The position numbers and the translations under genes are program-made. From Lepidodermella squamata (lineage: Eukaryota; Gastrotricha): a stretch of DNA of 64,000 nt. Shown here in pieces: positions 47,708 through 64,000 of the stretch. The DNA lies in NCBI GenBank assembly GCA_047495785.1, contig JBLDXI010000054.1, positions 3,472,001-3,536,000 on the forward strand, in the 5' to 3' direction. Within the stretch, counting starts at the first letter, position 1, and each line of letters opens with the position of its first letter. The notes beneath the pieces are model-generated. The model had not been told where the DNA came from. It saw nothing but the letters and a program-made list of their open reading frames with translations, and ran no database searches.

Positions 47708-47911
47708 ATGAATTCACTCATTCAGCTCGCTTTATTTGCCGCACTGTTCGCCTGCTGCTTCTATGGTTGCCATGGCCTGAACACGTTCACATGCGAGAAA
47801 ATCGGTCATGCTTGCCGGGCTATTGGGGAGTCCACTTACACCGTTGGATGGAGAAATGCCTGCGTCAACATCAACAATGAATGTGTCCAAGTTGCGTGCC
47901 GAGCCGTCTGA
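47708..47911 (+). CDS. Small secreted cysteine-containing peptide
   Basis: A 67-codon ORF without introns. The frame is open further upstream, but the ATG at 47708 begins a clean signal peptide: MNSLIQLALFAALFACCFYG, with likely cleavage after CHG. The mature part (about 44 aa) has five Cys spaced C-x6-C-x15-C-x7-C-x5-C and is mildly basic. An odd Cys count suggests either dimerisation or a free thiol. I do not recognise the family, and nothing here shows whether it is antimicrobial, hormonal or structural. A TATA-like TATTTAAG lies ~50 nt upstream and AATAAA/AATAAA-like signals follow within 60 nt of the stop, so it looks like a compact, strongly expressed unit. Confidence 0.6.
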   Translation: MNSLIQLALFAALFACCFYGCHGLNTFTCEKIGHACRAIGESTYTVGWRNACVNINNECVQVACRAV

Positions 47912-48145
47912 GAAGTGATTATCAGGAACCATGAAACCTTCGATTTTCAATTTTACCTTTGATTGAATAAAATAAACCCGAAACAAAACAAGTGTTTTTT
48001 GCATGCCAACTTAGTTTATTCCTATGATCATCATCAGATAGCATTTGGTCAATGGTATCATCATCAAATGGGCCTAAGCTAGTAACGATTGAATGTGAGA
48101 AGATCACACGAAGTCAGTTAGTCGAGAACTGAGCGCGGATGTTGT

Positions 48146-51840
<3,695 letters not shown>

Positions 51841-54800
51841 TTCGCGACCAACTAACCAACTAATGCTAGTTCATTCTCAATTTTAACGGAAATGACAATA
51901 ATCTTATTCAACCATACCAAATCAATCTTGTTACACTTTCCCTTCTCTCTTGTTATGATGTGGATGATAATCTCTAATGCATCTTCAAGATCCATTCACT
52001 GATAAAGCAGAAAGATCTGTCTTTACCGGCGGCACCCTGTTTGCCCTTTTGCATGCTCTATTGGTGTGTGAAGCATTGAGCGTAAGAGAATAAATACTGA
52101 TGACTTTATTTAGCTTGAATCAAATTTCATACGCAACATGGAAAACCCCTGTTTTAACAAAGTTTGATACCTAAGTAAAAACAAAGGACTCATCGGCAAT
52201 GGTTATTGTGTTGTTACTTTTATCAAAAGATTTCGTATTATTCGGCTGATTTTTCAGCTGCAAAGCATGTGAATTTTTTGGTATTATGAAAAGGTTTTGA
52301 TCTGAATAAATGCGAATATTGGTTTATTTCCACCACGCCTTGTTTTTCGATCATCTCGTGTGTTTTCGCGTTGCTAAGTTGCCGTTGAATAGACCGGCTC
52401 TCAAAGCGCAAGCCCTCAATCGTTGTTGCATTGAGGGCAGTCACCGCGCGTCCAGGCCTTTCGTGTTCTCACCGATTGTAAACACGTCGAATAACAAGAT
52501 TTGCGCTATACCGTGATAAATTGCAATTTGCGGCATCAATAGAGACGAGCCGGTGGCCAGATGCATCTCGTGCCTGGGCTGAATAGCAACTCGCATGCGC
52601 GCATCTCGTGTCCCAGCTGGACAATGCTCATCGGCTGAAAAGCTTGTTTAACGACAATAAAAAGCCTGTTGTACACGTGAAGCGGCACGATACCAGTGGC
52701 AACTGGCTTGCGCTAGGCGCGGTCGGCATTCAGCTTTATAGCCACGCTACACAACAATTAAGGCGCATCCAGGCCCTATTAGCGCGCGGCTCGCGTCAGA
52801 TGTGGCTATCTTTTGCCGCTATCAATAACATTATTGTACTATTTCAATGACGATACCTGATGACCAAGCCCGAGTAATGCCTGTGACAATAATATTTTCG
52901 CCGGCAATCCACCGTTTTCAGCTCTGAAATCATACGGAGAATATTATGTATCTCATCAAGCATTCTGCCTTACCAAAGTAAGGCATTGAAGAAAAATTGA
53001 AAGAATTATGTCGAGGACGCTCCATAACTTTCAAACAATTCCAATTGTATTACATTTACATTTTGGACATGACAGTAAAATGGGGGATTTTTACAATAAG
53101 CAAGTACCGCTTGTATACTGTTTGGCTATTTTGAGGTTCTTATTCCTATTTTTAATACCGCAATAAAGTCAAGTCCCTTGCAATCGATTGAGGCAGCAAC
53201 GATTCTCATGTCTGTTGTGGAAAATAACCTTGGTTGCACCACAGAATTTTTGCTTATTCTTGAATTATACTAGTAGCTTGTAAATTGTATAGAGTTTTGG
53301 CAGATATTCGGCGTGAAAAATGATTATTTCGATTTGCGGTGGAACCGGACTTTTTAGCGCAGTATACCTACTTGTCTATTAGTTTATCTGGTCAGGTTCA
53401 GGCAGGTAGCAAAAATTCCTTTGATATTGAATGATTTCGTTGGCACCGCGAAGAAAAGGGCCGAACAGGTGTTACAGGTGTTTTTAGGGAAATTTCAGCT
53501 GATATTCGTGATCCCATAGAAAACTAGGTCTGTAGAGGCGACCAATAATACTGCTTTTTTTAAAACGTATTTTTTCGTTCCCTGGAAAATTTTGAACTTG
53601 GTCCTTCTATTCGTGGTATACCGACCATTTGGTGTTCGGCCACAATTCCAAAGTTTCACTGGAATCATGGATGAATTGAACAGAAATACAGAAATTCTGT
53701 CAAGCCAATCGAGCTATCACCTTGGGTGGCAGAAATCGTGATCTAAAAAGCATTCTTGAAGGCCTAAACATTTTCGATCCCGGTTAATTTTCACTATCGG
53801 TTTGCAGGAAAGTTTCCCAGGGTCTTCGTTATCTGGGCCTTTGTCAGTCAAAGTTGGGCATTCAATTTGTACTTGACAAATTGAGGAGTTCAGTCAAGCC
53901 AATTCAAATCATCGCTGGACTTCCATAAGTTGTTATACATCGAGAACATCTTCTTTCAAACGCAGGCTGACTTTTTTCAAAACGAAAAACATTACCCACA
54001 GCCATAATACCTATGAGTGTTAAGCCACTTCTAATCACAAATTTGGCTCGACTTACCCATTGCGTCCCGAAAATCCGTTCGAAGCGGCATCTGTATAGTT
54101 GAGTTGAAAAATTATAAATAAAAGTAATTCGCGTTATAAGAATTGGGTAGTAACTTCAATGCGTGGAGGCTGGGCGTTGGAGTTATCAACCAAGGTTTCA
54201 CCCAACACACAGCGCCTACGCAAGAAGTTCTAACCCAATGTGAATAGCGGGTGAAAACTAGCGAAGCCGTCGGGTAGCAGGAAAAAAATTGCGAAATTCG
54301 AAGTTTCACTTGTGCCGCAAAATCGTGAAAGTGAAGCTGAGACTGAAAATGGGAGGAAGTGGCGGCGCCGATGGCGTGACAAACCGAGATTCGGTCGATG
54401 GAAGCCAATTTGCTCGCTGTTGGCTTCAGGTGTAGCAATAAATGCAATAAATAAAAATCGCTGTTGTGATGTGGGTTTTAATGATGTTGGAAAATTGAGG
54501 CGCCACAGCAAATTGCCTTGTCCATCAAATGTCGGCGGCGACAATAACACCATTTGACTGCCTCTGGACGCTATAATATAGCAAAAGGTGCGTAATGGCG
54601 AGCGCAACCACGTTGGAGCCGGGCCATCGCGGTCGCGCGCCACCACAAGCGAATATTATATTTTCGCAAATATTTGCCGATTGGTTGTTAAAATGTCAAA
54701 TTACAGCCGACAGCAGCAGCTCCTTGTACATAGATATAGGTGTTGCTGGCGCCGATAAATGCGTATATAGGTATGAGCAATTTGCTTTCGTTTGGCCGCC

Positions 54801-55482
54801 GGCGCGTTATATTCATCAAGATCACATTTTAGCTGCGATAGCGGGCACGCACGCTGGATCCAGCTCACAAACACCAGTTTGTGCAGTTTGTTCGGCGTCG
54901 TATTTTACGCCAACAGTTTGTTTGCAATCAGCGGCAACCCAGCGCCAGCTTTCGGCACGCACCCTAGACAATTTTTACGCCGGCGACAGCGAAAAAAAAC
55001 GTGCGAAAAACTGTTAAATCTTGCTCTTTTTCAGCCGCGCTCCACCTTAATATACTGTTGACCCGTCTTACGTCGCTTAGAACAAATAAAAACAACAAAT
55101 GACCGGTTTTCAGGCGTAGTACTGAAGTTTTATTATTTTTCATGAAGAAAAAGAAGCAGGCTCGCAGGTTGTGTACAAGCAACAATACAAAGTTAACAGT
55201 AATTCTCTCTCTTCATGTTATATATACAAGAGCAACGAAATTATTCTTCCAAAGAACCGTCTTCCATTTCACACCGTACATTGCGAATATTGGCATAGCA
55301 CATGACAGGGTTCAAGCTAACAGTTAGTTTATAGTTGGTGATAATATCATTGCTAAATTTACAAGTTACAAGATGCACGAAATGCACCAGGGTTTTGCGT
55401 TTATTTTTTTATTCATGAAATCTTGGATATATCAAAATCATGAGCAAATTTTGCGTGTTACTCGACACATCTCCAAGGCCGC
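51841..55482. other. Gene-poor stretch between β-tubulin and LEM gene
   Basis: About 3.6 kb without a supported gene. Longer open frames (80 codons at 52608, 138 codons minus at 54230-54646, 140 codons plus at 54595-55017) have no recognisable content. A perfect 9-bp hairpin lies at 52412-52438. The part from 54.6 to 55.0 kb is richer in GC than the flanks. The right end is the LEM-gene 3' UTR. Confidence 0.45.
52412..52438. repeat. Perfect 9-bp hairpin
   Basis: GCCCTCAAT (52412-52420) and ATTGAGGGC (52430-52438) pair perfectly around a 9-nt loop CGTTGTTGC. No T-run follows. Function unknown. Confidence 0.6.
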
Positions 55483-56860
55483 TCAATCTTCGGCAGCGAT
55501 CGGAGCGTCACCGGAGATCTTAGGTATGCGAACGTCGCCGTCGTCTGATGCTGATGAAGGCGACAAGGCGATGAAGTAGTACAGGGCAGCCGCGATTATC
55601 AACACGATTAGCACAATCAAGATAGAGCTGAATCCACCGCTCGATTGCTCAGCTCCAGACTTGGCAGCTGAAGCAGCCGGGCTGTTGCCAGCCAAACCCC
55701 TGAAATTTCATGAAAGATGAAAAATCCTCCTTAAAAATTGCTTATCGCAACTCACTTTCTTTGGCGGAGATCGAAGCCGCCAGTCGAAACCGGGGTATTT
55801 TTCACTGGTTCCCGAGGGGTAATCAGACTTGGGTTGAAGGAGCCGGAAGATCCAGGGAATTGACGAGAGGCGCTTGTTGCAGCTAAAATGTGGAAAAAAA
55901 ATAAAAATTAGCCACAAAGCTCGAATAAAGCAATTCAGTTTGTTATCAAAAGATGTTGTTATCAAGAAGATAGAGGAAATTTATGATCGTATATCTAGCG
56001 CAAATAACCATAGTAAGTCGAGGGCGATTTAACACTAGCTTCATAACGACTAGATTGAGCGGTAACTTCAGGCACAGTGGCTTTCGCTTCACGTTCCGGG
56101 TAGTATAGTCTACCCACGGCAATTGACGAGGTCTGTTGCTTCACCGGCTCTTGATGAGCAATCTTCGCCTGGCCAGGAACAGGCAATTGATTAGTCTGGC
56201 TATAAGAATAACTCGATGAAGTGGTGACTGTCGACGAAGTGATCGAAGCTTTTTGCGAAACCGATTCAGAGACGGCCGATACTTTACCCATGTTAAAATG
56301 CGATGCCGGATTTACATTTTCAGGTTCAATATCATACACGTGAGGCTTTGAACCTGCTGAAAGACATTTTACAAAAAAGAGATGAACAGCCATATTCAAG
56401 GGAAGGCAAAGAGCAACTACGATTCAATCATCTCAACTTCAACGCCATGAAATCAATTTCGTATAATCCTTCAAACCCGAACAAAAAGGTAAATTCATAC
56501 AACAAAATTGCTGAGTAACTCACCAAACGAAGGAGTAGGCGTAGATGTGTTGATTGGAGGGTGATGAAGCATAGATTCGTTATACGGTGTTCGGGGTGCA
56601 GTGCCTGCAGTCGAGTGGCGGCCCTGCTCTACTGGCTCCTCGTCATCGGCGGTTCCGTTCGAAGCTGGGATTGGAGCAGCTGAACGAATCGACGGAGTGA
56701 AATACTTGCCCACGTCTTCACCGGCCTGCATCTTCCGAAAGATGGTTTCCAAAGTTCGCCTCGTCGAAGGGTTGCATGGGCCAGGCTTGTGACCAGCGTC
56801 GATGAACGCCTGGCGAAGCTCGGCGTCAGACAGTGCTTTGACCGAATCGTTGGAAGCCAT
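55483..56860 (-). CDS. LEM-domain inner nuclear membrane protein (emerin-like)
   Basis: Four exons: 56860-56524, 56356-56009, 55882-55756 and 55699-55483, giving 342 aa. Residues about 8-45 are a LEM domain: LSDAELRQAFIDAGHKPGP then STRRTLETIFRKM, the BAF-binding helix pair. A Ser/Thr/Pro-rich nucleoplasmic region follows. A single C-terminal membrane helix (ILIVLIVLIIAAALYYFI, about residues 295-317) ends with a ~25-residue lumenal tail. This layout (N-terminal LEM, one C-terminal TM) is that of emerin and C. elegans EMR-1. Such proteins anchor chromatin to the lamina through BAF. It lacks the second TM and RRM of MAN1. Assignment as emerin itself rather than another small LEM protein is likely but not certain. 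Confidence 0.88.
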
Positions 56861-57249
56861 TTAGCACGGAATTTTGAAATTAATAATCCTCTACAAATTC
56901 AGCCATAGTATGAACCACATTATGTAACAAGATGATGATTATCAATGGGCAGTGGACAATACAATCAATTTTTCCGAACTTCCGATTACAATTATGTAAC
57001 TCATTGAACATTGAATATCTCATTCTACGCTGGGTTAGTGAGATAATCGCTCTCGCATATGCCATCAAATCGAGGCTGTTTGTATTTCATACCGAATACA
57101 ATGAAGCGTCCTTTCAAGCTCTCCATGTCAGCTTCTCGAATTTAGACCTCAGAGAGTGTATAACAGACTCAATATTCAATTCAAAAGCTTCTTCCGTCGC
57201 TTTTCTTGCGTTTGATGTCGGTGGCGAGCATTATTACTGCATTCAATAA
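56861..57249. other. Divergent intergenic space
   Basis: About 390 nt between the LEM gene start and the PHD ORF start, AT-rich. Probably carries both promoters. Nothing distinctive. Confidence 0.4.
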
Positions 57250-57528
57250 ATGAGCGACTCGACAGACAAAACCGAAGACTTCGACTTCTCGGGCTGCGCA
57301 AATTTTATGAAATTTGACGCATTCAAGTTTGCCAATCCGCTATACTGCTTGTGTCGCAAAGCTGATGACAAAACGGAAGAAATGCTCGAATGCAGATAAT
57401 GCAAAGAATTGTACCACTTCTCATGCGTATCACTCAAAGTTGTTCCAAGAGGCCGTTGGCTATGCCCCGCGTGCAAATTATCAGCTGGCTATCGAAAACA
57501 GCCCAGCAATATCTTTACGAAAGTATAA
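57250..57528 (+). pseudogene. PHD-finger ORF interrupted by one in-frame TAA
   Basis: ATG at 57250; the frame runs 49 codons to TAA at 57397-57399, then continues in the same frame to TAA at 57526-57528. Across the stop it reads as a complete PHD finger: YCLC, MLEC, two residues later C, then YHFSC, and RGRWLCPAC. All eight zinc ligands (C4HC3) are present. The stop replaces the residue just before the fourth Cys. An AATAAA follows ~55 nt after the second stop. Because the second half is intact, the lesion is recent, or the stop is recoded, or it is a base error. I treat it as a pseudogene. It is not a close copy of the ING3 PHD in this window. Confidence 0.65.
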
Positions 57529-57648
57529 CTTCTAGTTCTAGGCCATGGCTGGAAGGAGCGCCGACTTTTGGAATGTGGAAAATAAATCTATAAGTTACTC
57601 TCAAGTTGCCCATGATAGTGACTAACAGCTAAAGCTGCATAAGTTACC

Positions 57649-58301
57649 ATGCGTGAAAGGCAATCAAAGAGGTTCCATCATGGTTCGTCGGATTTACTTG
57701 AGAATTACAAATTGCTCGCGTTGCAAATTATCGAAAAAATGAGGATCGATATGGTGTCATTGGCAATGCCAACGGTTCTGTGGACCAACCGGGGTCTGGG
57801 ACTGGGGTCAATAGTCAACTGGCAACTGGCAACTTGGCGATCTTATCAGCGATGATTTTCGTAAGTACTTGCAATACTTGCAGTAAACGGTCATAATACA
57901 AGCAAGATCGGAAGTTGAGAAGTCTAGAGTCTTATGGCTGTCATGTGCAAATTTATCACAGCGGATCAAGTCTCAAGTCTATCGTCTATCCATCCTCTTC
58001 TAAATAGGTGAAAAATGCGGAGATGGTAAGTAACTCAATGGCTAGGCTGAGGCAGCTCTGCCAAACACCGCTTGATGGCAAGACCCGTCGCACCACGGAA
58101 ACGACTCCCCCTGAGCTGATAGATGAAGCAATTATCAGCGGAATAATGTGCATTTTGGAAGAAGTAACGTCGATCAGAACTGGGCAAATTCAAACTACGC
58201 AAATTGAACTACTGAAACAAAAACAGGAAGGCATATATGAGGAAATTGACTCGCTTCGAAAAATGTCCACAGCATGGCATGTATCGGTTTTGTATCGGTA
58301 G
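57649..58301 (+). CDS. Possible two-exon helical protein, unrecognised
   Basis: A tentative model: exon 57649-57753 (35 codons) and exon 58008-58301 (97 codons), phase 0, with donor ATG|GTGTCA (weak) and acceptor TCTAAATAG|GTGAAA. The joined protein (~132 aa) is predicted helical, with LLENYKLLALQIIEKMRI in exon 1 and LRQLCQTPLDGKT and a Glu/Gln/Lys-rich coiled coil in exon 2. The spacing of helix, 'RLRQLCQTPLDGKT' and coiled coil recalls Mediator subunit 30, but the match is too weak to name it. Either exon alone could be noise. Confidence 0.3.
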
Positions 58302-61581
<3,280 letters not shown>

Positions 61582-64000
61582 ATTCTGACATCGAACAAAT
61601 TTCGTCTTGATCTCATTTATAGCATTATTAGTATTTATTTGTGATTGATTCATCATAATTTGCATTATGTGATGTAAACTGTTCTTTCTGTTGAGTTGCA
61701 TTATTCAAGTAAACTCGAAAGCACGAAAATTGTTTGTGTTTTTACGCGATCTAAAATGTCGCTGTGAGTAAATCTCAAAAATGACGATAGCTGGTGATTC
61801 ATTTAAGGTATTTGTTTAAGGTAATATTGAAATGCAACGGCCTTTGAAATGATGAAGAAAGTCGGCGATAAAGAAAGATTAAATTTCGATTTTACCGATA
61901 TCGTAGAGCTCGTAGAGCTTGGAGGCTCGTTAAGAAAACAATCCATAATAGGTATTTTTTGCCTATCACGAAATTTCTTAAAATCTCTCCCGTCAACATT
62001 GAATGGCGTAAGCAGTGAAATTTAAGAGCACGTGTGCCGTCAGGGTGACATAGTGCGTAAACAAGCGCATGGAAGGTTTCTTGATGTAGCCATTTTCCAA
62101 AGGTTCAGAAAGATTCCAAGGTTCGAAGATCCATGAAAGAAGAATCCAGGGAATAATCTCGATCATTCTCAAACGTGATGGTTCCGTTGTGCGAAGGTAT
62201 CCTTGGCACGATTGAAATATCAAATTCAAAGGAGAACCAGAAACCTGGAAATTCCATATTTTGGGGAATTTCGGAAATTAGTGCCGAAGCCTTAAATTTA
62301 GCGCTGGAACAAATGGTCTAGGCACAACCATTTGTCAAGGCGAAAGAACACGGAAAGTCTCATAAAGAGGATTTACTGTGAGAAATCGTTCGACCAGGGT
62401 GGCCACTTTCAATAAACATTGACAGCCTGGGAATTTGGATCACAGAATGTTACCAAATTGCAGCTTAAATTCCATTGTTTACATCGAATTTTTTTACAAT
62501 GCCCCTGCTCGAAAAATAATCTAAGTTAGGTACCATGAAGCTCACCAACTAAGTTACTCCGGGTACTCGAAATTCGGCTATGGCTTTGGGGTTCGGAGAC
62601 TTCGGGATCAGGTAAAATGGAACGGTAAAATGGAATGAAATGGCGTGGTGCACAAACTCAGATTGAAAACTAGCCCCAACCTAATGCCTTCATGATGTTG
62701 CGAACCCTTGCGTTGCTGAAGAAATTGATTTGTTGCGGTGTTTTTTCCAGTTACAACGTGGTGTTTTGTGTTGCGGCAATGGTTTTATGCGGAGGAATTT
62801 CGGCAAAATGAAACTTTATGATGTTCGCTTGCTCCAAACAGAGTGAGAAATTCCCATCATCAGATCGTATTTTCGTCATTTTTATCAATTTTTTTTTTAA
62901 AAAAACCCGATTTTTGTCTGTTGTAACTTCCATTTTCAACCGGATACCGTAAGCAGACATGACCAAATCTACGCCGAATTTCAAATCATTTTATCTTAGC
63001 ATACAACCGCTATATTCTGGATATTTAGCGAACAAAGTGAATTAGGATCGATTTACGGTGTTTTCGGACTTAAAATGATTGATCATCTGGGAACGGTGGA
63101 CTTTGAAAGTTCTCGAAGTATGATTCAGCCGAATACCATGAGAAAACGGAAGGAGATAATCACATTCGGTGAAGCGCCGCAAATTTAGCATCAATCCCAT
63201 TGACATCAAAATTAATTCATCCGGTCCGCTGTCACTTATTGAACGCGCCGTCATTTGAAAGCGATGAATCCGGTGCAATAGGCGCTAAATAGTTGTATCT
63301 TGACACCTTAATTTCGCCGCGACCAAAGTGTCGCCGCCTTTGTGCGTGCACCGAGTCGAGTGGCGTCAAGTTGCGGAACAACAGTTGGCGCCACGCTGCA
63401 ACTGACGTCTAATTACTAACAAGTGAGAGCGGGCGCGGACACAGCTTAGCCACTCATTACCTCGCTACCGATCACGCACCACGGAAACGACAATGTAACA
63501 GTTGCTCGCTTTTGTTTCCAGTCTCATTTCCAGTCTCTAATTCGGCGTTGCGGGCGTCCGGCGAGGCGCTCGCGTTAACTCGTGAAATTCTAGCGCGCGC
63601 CGCGCCTGGGCGCCGTCATGCGAGCTAAATAGTTGTTTAATATAAATACACGCTCGATTTCAAAATCGCACATTCACGCGATCGTCAAATTTGCAGGCCA
63701 TGTCATCTACCAGACTTCATTATTATAGGCTCCATCGCGTGTCCATCTAACAGGCAAATCGGCTATCGTGGCTTGCCCAAAATAATCTAGGCATTTTCGG
63801 CTTTACAAATATCCAGGGCGCGCTCGCCCAGGGTTTTATTACAATAATTATTGCGCTCCCACTCCGTTTCGATTGTTTACGAGCGCGTTCGATTTTTTGT
63901 AACATTAGCGGCATCGTTTGGATCAGCAAAGAAGCGTTGATAGATAGTAACCAGACTCGCTTATACCGAGACACTACTATTGCCAGCCCAGTTTACTTTA
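61582..64000. other. Right-end gene-poor stretch
   Basis: About 2.4 kb with no supported gene. KAP3 3' UTR signals lie at the left end. AT-rich to 63.3 kb, then a GC-richer block (63.3-63.65 kb) with CpG-rich runs such as GCGCGCGCCGCGCC, followed by a TATAAATA (about 63640-63648). That block could be the promoter of a gene starting beyond the window, but this is inference. Confidence 0.4.

Noticed and set aside
54230-55017. Overlapping 138- and 140-codon frames on opposite strands
   Set aside because: No family signature, no plausible splice partners and mutually overlapping; composition alone can account for them.
61993-62229. Minus frame with EPWNLSEPLENGY that might be a transposase piece
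   Set aside because: No ordered set of transposase motifs around it, unlike the DDE_1 relic at 29.6-30.0 kb.

Overview
The window is metazoan nuclear DNA. Almost every gene is broken by short spliceosomal introns, mostly 48-70 nt, with nematode-like 3' ends (TTTTCAG, TTTTAG, TTGCAG). Proteins are of animal type: tubulins, kinesin-6, kinesin-associated protein 3, rabenosyn-5, an emerin-like LEM protein, SRPK, ING3. Compact introns, several collinear genes only 63-138 nt apart with splice-acceptor-like sequence in the gap, and a Phe-200-type beta-tubulin point to a compact-genome invertebrate, most likely a nematode. That assignment is inference. I reassembled exons by hand; reading phase closes exactly in every multi-exon model given with high confidence.

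Layout: 1-345 last part of a GABA-B-like class C receptor (+). 352-2339 kinesin-6 (-). 3401-5125 CYP2-clan cytochrome P450 (-). 5647-6174 Thr-rich membrane protein (-). 6843-12680 a same-strand run of S-adenosylmethionine synthetase, BRAP and ING3 (-). 12.7-15.7 kb gene-poor with degenerate repeats. 15680-16900 coiled-coil protein (+). 18268-18826 claudin-like four-TM protein (+). 19296-24086 a large C3orf20/FAM194-like gene (-) with tRNA-Gly(CCC) and tRNA-Arg(CCT) in its last intron. 24.5-25.1 kb a dead LINE. 25516-31225 DDX20/Gemin3 and rabenosyn-5 (+), 63 nt apart; rabenosyn's first intron holds an antisense PB1 ORF and a dead Tigger/pogo transposon. 33510-33905 a small C2H2 protein needing a GC-AG intron. 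35090-38953 ZMAT2 and SRPK (-). 40653-47294 THOC7 followed by three CCCH zinc-finger genes, the middle one makorin (+). 47708-47911 a small secreted Cys-containing peptide (+). 48146-51840 divergent alpha- and beta-tubulin with a foldback repeat between them. 55483-56860 LEM-domain protein (-). 57250-57528 a PHD-finger ORF broken by one stop. 58925-61581 KAP3 (+). 61.6-64 kb no gene seen.

Functionally these are housekeeping genes: microtubules and motors (alpha/beta-tubulin, kinesin-6, KAP3), RNA processing (DDX20, SRPK, ZMAT2, THOC7), chromatin and nuclear envelope (ING3, LEM protein), endosomal traffic (rabenosyn), ubiquitin ligases (BRAP, makorin) and methyl-donor synthesis (MAT). I found no wholly new multi-gene system. 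The most unusual items are the GC-AG intron that completes a zinc finger, the PHD ORF with one internal stop, the antisense PB1 ORF, the operon-like pairs and the nested tRNA pair.
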